Below are positions 57,655 to 64,000 of a stretch of 64,000 nt of DNA, one piece after another; position 1 is the stretch's first letter; every line of letters starts with the position of its first letter. The DNA is taken from NCBI RefSeq assembly GCF_014164785.1, contig NZ_JACJFN010000003.1:248001-312000 (forward strand). The letters are read 5' to 3'. The position numbers and the translations under genes were made by a program. Origin of the DNA: Aquipseudomonas guryensis (GTDB lineage: Bacteria > Pseudomonadota > Gammaproteobacteria > Pseudomonadales > Pseudomonadaceae). The notes under the pieces are model-generated. The model was given only the letters and a program-made list of their open reading frames with translations, had not been told where the DNA came from and searched no databases.

Positions 57655-58764
57655 TCACTGGCACCGCAACATCCAGGTGCCGCCGTGGCTGTCGCTCAGC
57701 GACAGGACTGCCGGTACGCCATCGTGGCCGGCGGCCTTGCGCTCGGCATAACGCTGCAGCGCCAGCAGTGGATTGATGCCGCCGCTGTCGCCGAAGCGCC
57801 GGCAGAGGTTTTCGTAGACCAGCTGATCGCCCATGGCCGCAGCCGCGCTGCCCTCCACCGCCGCCAGCAGACTGGAGGGGTAGTGGCCGCCATAGATGAT
57901 CGCCCGTGGCTCCGGCAGCAGCGCCGACCAGGCCTGGCGCAGCGCCGCCGCTGCGGCCTCACGCCGGGCCGGCACGGCCAGGTACTGCGGCGCACCGAGC
58001 AGCACCGGCGCGGTCTTGGCCTTCAGTGCCGCGTCGGCACGCTTGAGCACGATGAAACCGGCGCGTTCGATGATCGGCGCATTGTGCTGACCGCCCTTGC
58101 CCAGCCAGCGCCGCTCCTGCTCGGCATTGCCGATCGCCTCGGAGAAACCCAGGGCCGGGTAGAAGCGAAACACCCCGCCGAGCAGCACGCTGTCGATATC
58201 GCCGCCATTGAGCAATTCGCCCGCCACGCGCAGGCTCTGCACGAAGCCAGAACGCCCCGCCTGCACCTTGCAGGAGTAGCCATCCACCGCATGCTCGCGC
58301 AGGAGGAATTTGGGGATCACGTCCAGATCGAAACCATCACGCCAGTTAAAGGCATGTTCGAGGTGCGAGCACTGCCCCCAGAAATCCGAATAGACCAGGG
58401 CCAGACGCTCACGCGAACTGCGCCGACCGCAACTGGCCTCGGCCGCAGCCAGTGCCTGCTTGGCGGCCTGGCCGACGGCCGCGAGGGTTTCCCGGTAACC
58501 GGCCTTGCTCGCCTCGGGGCCACCATCGACGCTGAAGCGACTCAGATCCCACTGCCGGCGTCCGGTCTTGCGCACCGCACGGCGATACAACTCGCCCTCC
58601 CAGGCGCGGAACCAGCGCTGCGCATAGGGCAACGGCGCGCGCTCCGGCTGCACCACGGACAACCCGACCAGGGCCAGCGCCGTGCTGCTGGCGCCCTCCT
58701 CGCCAAGCAACTCGGCGCTGCTGGCGGCGCGGCTCGGGGTCAACTGCTTTTCTTCGACGGACAT
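57655..58764 (-). CDS. Ketosynthase-like protein without active-site Cys (chain-length-factor-like)
   Basis: This is a 369-residue protein of thiolase/ketosynthase fold. Recognisable segments are YSCKVQAGRSGFVQSLRVAGELLNGGDIDSVLLGG, which lines up with the nucleophile helix of KS enzymes, and ERAGFIVLKRADAAL. By this alignment the Cys is replaced by Gly170, and the usual NxHGTGT and GHxxxAAG motifs are absent. Such proteins partner an active KS as chain-length or assembly factors (KS-beta). It may pair with the KS encoded just upstream. The assignment is from motif reading only. Confidence 0.75.
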   Translation of the reverse strand: MSVEEKQLTPSRAASSAELLGEEGASSTALALVGLSVVQPERAPLPYAQRWFRAWEGELYRRAVRKTGRRQWDLSRFSVDGGPEASKAGYRETLAAVGQAAKQALAAAEASCGRRSSRERLALVYSDFWGQCSHLEHAFNWRDGFDLDVIPKFLLREHAVDGYSCKVQAGRSGFVQSLRVAGELLNGGDIDSVLLGGVFRFYPALGFSEAIGNAEQERRWLGKGGQHNAPIIERAGFIVLKRADAALKAKTAPVLLGAPQYLAVPARREAAAAALRQAWSALLPEPRAIIYGGHYPSSLLAAVEGSAAAAMGDQLVYENLCRRFGDSGGINPLLALQRYAERKAAGHDGVPAVLSLSDSHGGTWMLRCQ

Positions 58765-58791
58765 GCACTCTTCCCTATCAACTGTCCTGGC

Positions 58792-60036
58792 TCACGCCAG
58801 GCGCGCCAACGTGCAGGCCGCGACGGAACCCTCGATGCCGAGGGCGAGCTTGACCACTTTGTCCGACACCAGCGGCAGCGGTTCGCTGTCGGCGTGCAAC
58901 TGCACCCCGGCGGCGTTGTCCAGCGGCGCCTGAGCGCGAAATGCCAGCAGGCGTTGTTGCTGCATGGCGTCGGCGAGAATGGCCAGATCGGTGAGGCCGC
59001 TGGCCGCCACCTGATAACCGAACTGCGCCTTGTACGAGACCGCCGGAATACCGTTGTCGCCCCACACTTTGCGCACCGCCATCAGCTCGGCCTGGTCACT
59101 GCCGCGGATGCCGTTGCCGTGCATGAAGATGCAGCCGACCTGCTCGGCGCTGATTTCAGCCTGCGCCAGCGAGTCATCGATGGTGCGCGAGATGGAACGG
59201 AAGTCCGGCGAGAAGGATTGCCCGCCGCGTGACGAGCCACCGCTCTGGCACATGGCAAAGCCATCGATGCGCAGACGCCCCTTGCCACCACGGGCAGCCA
59301 GGTGTTCGGGGCTTTCCAGCACCGTGGCGGCCAAGCCGCCACCGAGCATCACCCCTTCGGTCGCCGCCGAGAACGGCTGGGTCACCGAGCGCGCCAGGGC
59401 ATTCAGGCCGCCCATGAACATCAGGTTGTACAACGTCACCTGCTGCCAGGACGCCACCACGGCGATATCCGCGCGACCGGATTCGATCGCCTTGCTGGCC
59501 AGGTACAACGCCGACATGCTCGAGCAGCTGGCGGTGGACAGCGCCAGCGGCGGCATGGCCAGTTGGTAATGCTGCATCAGCAGGCGGCCGAGGCGTTCCT
59601 CGGCGTAGTTGTCACTGTGCATCTGCTTGAGCGCCGGGTTGAGCTGCAGATCTTCCTGGTCGTTGCGCTGCAGGTAGGCGGTGAATTCCATCACCTCCGG
59701 CTGCACGCCCTGACCACCGATGTACAGCTGCACCCGCGGCCCGGCCAGGGCCTCACGCCCCAGGCCGGCATGCTTGAGTGCTTCATCGATCACTCGCTGG
59801 AGCAGTACCAGGGCCGTCGGCGCATCGCTGCGGCGGCCCTTCACCATCGCCGGCATGGCCACCTGCAGCGGGTTGAATGGCATGCCCAGACGGGCCGCCT
59901 CGCGCTCGTCCGGGAAGTACGGCTGGTAGTCGGCCTGGCGCTGTTCAGCCAGTGCCGCGACCAGTGCCGGTGCATCCAGGCCCAGGCCGTTACAGGCACC
60001 GACCCCGGAAATCACCGCCGCGCGGGGCTTAGGCAT
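58792..60036 (-). CDS. Beta-ketoacyl synthase with Cys-His-Tyr active site
   Basis: This is a 414-residue ketosynthase. The nucleophile is C171 in STASCSSMSALYLASKAIESG. The first His is H306 in FMHGNGIRGSD, a variant of NxHGTGT. The second, usually GHxxxAAG, reads KAQFGYQVAASG, so it is Tyr341. Loss of one His changes decarboxylation in KS enzymes, so the protein may condense or transfer acyl chains without malonyl decarboxylation. It lies between the fused KS gene (overlap of eight bases) and the KS-beta-like gene, so all three are probably made together. Confidence 0.85.
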   Translation of the reverse strand: MPKPRAAVISGVGACNGLGLDAPALVAALAEQRQADYQPYFPDEREAARLGMPFNPLQVAMPAMVKGRRSDAPTALVLLQRVIDEALKHAGLGREALAGPRVQLYIGGQGVQPEVMEFTAYLQRNDQEDLQLNPALKQMHSDNYAEERLGRLLMQHYQLAMPPLALSTASCSSMSALYLASKAIESGRADIAVVASWQQVTLYNLMFMGGLNALARSVTQPFSAATEGVMLGGGLAATVLESPEHLAARGGKGRLRIDGFAMCQSGGSSRGGQSFSPDFRSISRTIDDSLAQAEISAEQVGCIFMHGNGIRGSDQAELMAVRKVWGDNGIPAVSYKAQFGYQVAASGLTDLAILADAMQQQRLLAFRAQAPLDNAAGVQLHADSEPLPLVSDKVVKLALGIEGSVAACTLARLA

Positions 60037-62578
60037 GCAGGGCACCCTTGCGCAAGACCACGGCGTAGTTGTTGCCGCCGTCGGAAGCACCGATCAGCAG
60101 GGCATGCCGCACTTCACGCTGGATCGGCTCACGCACGAAGGCGATGTCGTCGGCGCAGAACTCGCGGGTGAAAGCGATCGGCATGATCTCGCCGGTCTTC
60201 ATGGCTTCCAGCACCAGCGACAGGTTGAGCAGTGCGGCAGCCGATTCGACGAAGCCGAAATAGCCGTTGTAGTTGACCAGCGGAATCTCGGCGCTGGCGT
60301 TACCGAACACTTCGCGCACGGCACCCAGTTCCTTGTCCGCGCTTTCCGCCACGCCCCAGCTGGTGCCACAGATCAGATCGACCTGATCAAAACGCAGACC
60401 GGCATCATCCAGCGCCTGGCGGATCGCCGCGGTCATGGCATTGCCGCGCGCCAGCGCCGGCTCACCCGGGTAGACGGCATCGCAGGAGCGACCATAACCG
60501 ACCACTTCGGCGAGAATCTCCGCACCGCGGGACAGCGCACTGTCGACATCCTCGAGCATGGCCACGGCCGCGCCTTCGCCCAGCACGAAACCACTGGGCT
60601 TGGCGCCGTAAACCTGAAAGGAATCCTCCTCGGCCGTCCAGCTGACACGGGTACTGCCGGCCTGCGACATCAGCGCCGAGGAATAGGCATTCTCATCGGC
60701 ACCGCCGACCAGTGCCTGCGGCTGCAGGCCCTGACGCACCAGCTCGTAACCGTAGAACAGCGCACCGAACGAGGCGTTGTAGCCGGTCGACAGGGTGGTG
60801 TTGTAGCCCTTCATACCCTTGGCGATGGCGCAGAAGGTGGCGATGGAGTTCATCAGCGCCGAGGGGAACTCGAAGGTGCGCGCGCGGCGCGGGTCCGGGT
60901 ACAGGCTCTGGGCATATTTGGCCACGGTCGACTGTGGCCCTTTGGACATGCCCATGATCAAGGCAGTATCGGTATCGCCGTGACGCACCTTCTTACCGCC
61001 ACTCTGCAGCGCCTGCTCCAGAGCCAGCAGGCCGTAGGTGGCAATCTTGCTGGCCTTGCGCGAGTCGAAGTTCTTCAGGTGCTTGCGCGGCTCGATATTG
61101 CGCACTTCATGGGCACGGAATTGCAGGGCACGGATATCGCCTTCACCGAGGCCGGCCAGCATCTCGCTGAGACGCGGGTTGGCCGCCAGCAGCTTCTCGT
61201 ATTCCTGGCTGTTCTCGTCGCCGTCCAGCCAGTCGCTCACGGCAATCAGCGCCGAGCCCAGTTCGCCGTCGCGAATGCGCTGGCTGATCTGCTCCTGACC
61301 ATAGCCCAGGGAACTCAACGCGCCCATGCCGGTAATCGCCACGCGCCGCGGGCGGTACTCGGTCTGCGGCACCTGCTCGGGCTTCACCGAGGAGACGATG
61401 CTGCAGTTGTTGCCGCCGAAGGCATAGTTGTTCTTCATGAACAGCGTGACGTCGTGCTGCTGGAACTCGTTGGGCACGTAGTTGAGGTCGCAGCCGGTGC
61501 GCGGCACGCTGAAATTGAGGGTCGGCAACACCTTGCCCTCGGGCAGGGTGACCAGGCAGGCGATCAGCTCGATGATCCCGGCCGAGCCGATGTTATGGCC
61601 GAAGTAGGACTTGCTCGAACTGACCGGAATGTCGGCGATGTTGGGGAACACCTTCTTCATCGCCAGGGTTTCGGCGCGGTCGTTGGCTTCGGTACCGGTG
61701 CCGTGGGCATTGATGTACTGGATCGCTTCCGGGCCGACCCCGGCATTCGCCAGGGCCGTACGCATCACCAGGGTGGCGCCTTCGGCACGCGGGTCCGGCG
61801 CGGTCTCATGGTGGGCATCGGACGAGGTGGCGTAGGAAATGATCTCGCCATAAATGGTCGCGCCTCGCGCCTTGGCGTGTTCGTACTCTTCCAGGACGAT
61901 GGCGCCAGCGCCTTCGCCAATCGACAGCCCGGGCGTGCCGGAGAACGGGCAGCAGGATTCCTCACGCATCGCCTTGAGAGCATGGAAACCGGCGAAGGTT
62001 GGCAGATAGACCGGGTCGGAACCGACGATCACCGCCACCGGGTTCTTGTCGTTCTGGATCAGGTCGAAACCGATGCCGATGGCATTGGTACTGGCGGTAC
62101 AGGCAGTCGCCACCAGTTCGAAACCGCCCTGCAGCCCCAGCAACGAGGTGACCACAGGGCAGATGGAGGAAAAGTTGCCGGAGACTTCCATCTTGCGAAC
62201 GGAAAACTCCTGCGGACGGTTTTCGATCAGCGGCATGATGGCTTCGGCGCCCGCGGAGGACACCCCGACCACCAGGCTGGTCTTTTGCAACAGCGGGTCG
62301 TTGAGCAGGCCGGCTTGCACCAAGGCATCGCGCCCGACCTTGTAGCCCCAGAGTACGGTGCGATCCAGCTCAGGCAGCAGTTCCTCGGCGATACCTTCGT
62401 AGTCGACCGGCTGCAGTACCTCGGAGGCCAGGGCATGGTCGAAATACTTGAGGAAATGCTCGCTCGGGCGGATCGACGCCTTGGCCGCAAACAAGCCCTC
62501 GCGGAACTCATCCACGGTATTGCCCAGTGCCGTCAGCACGCCCATCCCTGTGACTACTATTCGCTTGCGCTTGACCAT
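60029..62578 (-). CDS. Fused tandem ketosynthase (active KS + inactive KS)
   Basis: This is an 849-residue protein with two full KS folds. Residues 1-400: nucleophile C160 in ATACTASTNAIG, H292 in NAHGTGTEAND and H328 in SYFGHNIGSAG, a complete FabF-like site. Residues 410-849: RRVAITGMGALSSLGYG starts a second fold, but the equivalent positions are Y600 in STGYNASFGAL, T739/S740 in CGTSWGVAES and F775 in NGYFGFVESAA, so no catalytic residue remains. This is the layout of a KS-alpha/KS-beta (chain-length factor) pair of type II PKS, here in one chain. AGGAG precedes the ATG. Confidence 0.9.
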   Translation of the reverse strand: MVKRKRIVVTGMGVLTALGNTVDEFREGLFAAKASIRPSEHFLKYFDHALASEVLQPVDYEGIAEELLPELDRTVLWGYKVGRDALVQAGLLNDPLLQKTSLVVGVSSAGAEAIMPLIENRPQEFSVRKMEVSGNFSSICPVVTSLLGLQGGFELVATACTASTNAIGIGFDLIQNDKNPVAVIVGSDPVYLPTFAGFHALKAMREESCCPFSGTPGLSIGEGAGAIVLEEYEHAKARGATIYGEIISYATSSDAHHETAPDPRAEGATLVMRTALANAGVGPEAIQYINAHGTGTEANDRAETLAMKKVFPNIADIPVSSSKSYFGHNIGSAGIIELIACLVTLPEGKVLPTLNFSVPRTGCDLNYVPNEFQQHDVTLFMKNNYAFGGNNCSIVSSVKPEQVPQTEYRPRRVAITGMGALSSLGYGQEQISQRIRDGELGSALIAVSDWLDGDENSQEYEKLLAANPRLSEMLAGLGEGDIRALQFRAHEVRNIEPRKHLKNFDSRKASKIATYGLLALEQALQSGGKKVRHGDTDTALIMGMSKGPQSTVAKYAQSLYPDPRRARTFEFPSALMNSIATFCAIAKGMKGYNTTLSTGYNASFGALFYGYELVRQGLQPQALVGGADENAYSSALMSQAGSTRVSWTAEEDSFQVYGAKPSGFVLGEGAAVAMLEDVDSALSRGAEILAEVVGYGRSCDAVYPGEPALARGNAMTAAIRQALDDAGLRFDQVDLICGTSWGVAESADKELGAVREVFGNASAEIPLVNYNGYFGFVESAAALLNLSLVLEAMKTGEIMPIAFTREFCADDIAFVREPIQREVRHALLIGASDGGNNYAVVLRKGALHA

Positions 62579-62623
62579 ATCCGTACTCCTCTGCGGTGCT
62601 ACTCGAACGAGCCACCCGAAGGT

Positions 62624-62646
62624 GTGGCCGCCTCCCCGGCGGCCAC
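62624..62646. other. Intercistronic hairpin between the GcvT-like and fused KS genes
   Basis: GTGGCCGCC and GGCGGCCAC form a perfect nine-base-pair stem with a five-base loop in the 93-base gap. There is no T-run, so it may stabilise or process the transcript, or lower downstream expression. Confidence 0.55.
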
Positions 62647-62671
62647 CCTCGCTATTGTTGTTTGCGACGTA

Positions 62672-63820
62672 TCAGGCCTTGGCCTGCTGCTCGATCAGGC
62701 TCTTCGGTCGCGAGGCATCGACATAGCTGTGCTCCGCCGGGTTGACCATGAAGCTGAAGTTCTGCAGGAACGGAATCGCGCAGGTGTTGATGGCTACGTG
62801 ACCCGCGGTGCCGGCGATCTGGTACTGGTCGATGCCGGCATAGGCGTACTCGCTGTCGAGCAGGGCCTGGCCGATGTAGCCATCGACACCCACCGAATGA
62901 CCGAGGGTGATGACCTTGCCGATCTGCTGTTCACCGCTGAACACGGCATCGCCGAGGCCCAGCGTCGCGCCGTCGCCCTTGACCACGAAACCGACCACGC
63001 GCTGCTTGGCGCCCTCTTCCAGCTTGGCCAGTAGGGCCTCGCGACCGATGAACTCGTCCTTGTCGTAGCGCACCGCCCACTGCAGTTGCAGCTCGATCGG
63101 GCAGGTGCTGAATTCACCCACCAGGGCCGGATCCCAGCAGGGGTTTTCCAGGCGCGACTTGCCCTGGAAGTAGATACCGCCGGCTTTCATGTCGAACTTG
63201 GCACCGGCCTCGCTGGCACGCTGCCACAGGTCGGCAGCGCCTTCCTTGGAGGTCAGCACCTTGAAGGCGAACTCGCCGTGCTTGCCGGAGCGGAACAGGA
63301 TCGCGTCATCGACATGCATGAACTCGAGGAACGGCAGGCCGAGCACATCGAAGCCGTACAGTTCGGCCATCAGTTCCCAGCTGTAGGGACCTTCGAACAG
63401 GGTGGTGGTGAGCTTGTCGTTCTGTGCGCTGATCTGCACCTCTTCGTCGCCGACCAGGGCCTGCAGGCTGGCCGCCAGCTTGTCGCCGCGCATCCACTCG
63501 GAGATCAGCAGGAAGCGCTCGTCATCGCACAGTACATAGAGGTCGGTGACGATCTGCCCCTGGTCATTCAGCAGCAGGGTGTACAGCGCCTGCTCGTCGC
63601 GGATCACCGAGAGGTCACCGCCAACCACGCGATTGAGGAAGTCGTAGCCATCGTCGCCCTGCACTTCGACGATGCCGAAGTGCGAGTAGTCGACCATCAG
63701 AATGTTTTTGCGCGAGGCCAGATGTTCTTCGGCCGGATGGCCATAGTGCAGCGGGATCTTCACGCCATTGCGTTCAACCAGAGTGGCACCGGCGGCTTGA
63801 TGAATGGATTCCAGACTCAT
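62672..63820 (-). CDS. GcvT-like aminomethyltransferase-fold protein
   Basis: This is a 382-residue protein of the GcvT/YgfZ/DMSP-demethylase fold. The N-terminal folate-binding part has VDYSHFGIVEVQGDDGYDFLNRVVGGDLS and LLLNDQGQIVTDLYVL, where the Asp of the TDL segment matches the catalytic Asp region. The C-terminal barrel has GKVITLGHSVGVDGYIGQALL. Real GcvT sits with gcvH/gcvP; here it lies between an ACP and ketosynthases, so a one-carbon or methyl transfer on an acyl intermediate is possible. An AAGGAG site precedes the ATG. Confidence 0.85.
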   Translation of the reverse strand: MSLESIHQAAGATLVERNGVKIPLHYGHPAEEHLASRKNILMVDYSHFGIVEVQGDDGYDFLNRVVGGDLSVIRDEQALYTLLLNDQGQIVTDLYVLCDDERFLLISEWMRGDKLAASLQALVGDEEVQISAQNDKLTTTLFEGPYSWELMAELYGFDVLGLPFLEFMHVDDAILFRSGKHGEFAFKVLTSKEGAADLWQRASEAGAKFDMKAGGIYFQGKSRLENPCWDPALVGEFSTCPIELQLQWAVRYDKDEFIGREALLAKLEEGAKQRVVGFVVKGDGATLGLGDAVFSGEQQIGKVITLGHSVGVDGYIGQALLDSEYAYAGIDQYQIAGTAGHVAINTCAIPFLQNFSFMVNPAEHSYVDASRPKSLIEQQAKA

Positions 63821-63867
63821 GAAAGTGCTCCTTAAAAAGTGGGCGGCGGATTGCGTGCGGCGGCCGA

Positions 63868-64000
63868 TCAGGCGGCGGCAGCGGCCTGGCGCTGGATGAT
63901 GAAAGAGGCCAGGGAATTGACGTTGCGCATGTAGGACGGATCGTCGCCCTCGGTGATGCGCACGCCGAACTCTTCGTCGAGCATCACCACCAGTTCGGTG
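63868..64000 (-). CDS. Acyl carrier protein (5' part outside window)
   Basis: Only the C-terminal 44 residues are present: TELVVMLDEEFGVRITEGD, then PSYMRNVNSLASFI and an Ala-rich end. This is helix II-IV of an ACP (the usual region after the phosphopantetheine Ser, ...ELVxxLEEEFG). The Ser itself lies beyond 64000. It is first in the window of the minus-strand series and should carry the acyl chains for the KS proteins; it ends 48 bases before the GcvT-like gene. Confidence 0.85.
   Translation of the reverse strand, partial: TELVVMLDEEFGVRITEGDDPSYMRNVNSLASFIIQRQAAAAA

Noticed and set aside
60035..63034. 999-codon plus-strand open frame
   Set aside because: It lies opposite the fused KS and GcvT-like genes, whose motifs are unmistakable; it is a GC-driven shadow.

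Overview
This is a chromosomal segment of a high-GC gammaproteobacterium, almost certainly a Pseudomonas. The evidence is mvaT, an rsmZ small-RNA gene with a GacA box between fdxA and rpoS, the order recX-recA-pncC-mutS-fdxA-rsmZ-rpoS-nlpD-pcm-surE-truD-ispF-fghA-adhC-gfnR, and gene products close to P. aeruginosa proteins as I remember them. I ran no database search. Two blocks keep the order I recall from P. aeruginosa PAO1 (about PA4314-PA4323, here 14.5-25.8 kb, and about PA3603-PA3632, here 26-52 kb), but they are joined directly, with a degenerate REP element at the junction.

Left accessory region (1-9.8 kb). The first gene is a large type I polyketide synthase (PKS) that leaves the window at its left edge. 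It has two TIM-barrel segments of nitronate-monooxygenase type followed by a ketosynthase (KS). Divergent from it across an 840-base AT-rich spacer is a tight operon: an alkaline-phosphatase-superfamily enzyme, a PAPS-type sulfotransferase and an unknown 130-residue helical protein. A secreted esterase and then cysD and cysNC of the NodP/NodQ type follow. The genes for a sulfuryl acceptor scaffold (PKS), the transferase and the donor (PAPS) therefore sit side by side, which suggests a sulfated or sulfate-activated polyketide or lipid.

Core region (10-52 kb). It holds a HerA-like ATPase, an amino-acid-type chemoreceptor, a CBS protein, purU, mvaT and sbcB; a MoxR/DUF58 operon with RDD, SpoIIM-like, DUF4129 and DUF4350 membrane proteins; dgkA, an ErdR-like regulator, a DMT exporter, a DTW tRNA-modifying enzyme and a PA3611-like secreted protein; a divergent phosphoketolase, a beta-CASP metallohydrolase and a LOG protein; the recX-to-rpoS DNA-repair and stress block; the nlpD-pcm-surE-truD-ispF string; the glutathione-dependent formaldehyde genes fghA/adhC with their LysR regulator; and small proteins, an SRAP protein lacking Cys2 and a PlsC-like acyltransferase.

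Right accessory region (52.5-64 kb). An acyl carrier protein (cut by the window edge), a GcvT-like protein, a fused KS-KS protein whose second KS has lost all catalytic residues, a KS with one altered His, a KS-like protein without the nucleophile, a LolCDE-like ABC set with a periplasmic helical protein, and a FabL-like reductase all lie on the minus strand. A FabB paralogue converges on them. This looks like an undescribed type II fatty-acid/polyketide system with its own lipid exporter. Whether it works with the left PKS/sulfation locus is open. The two accessory regions and the sulfation operon are the parts most worth following up.
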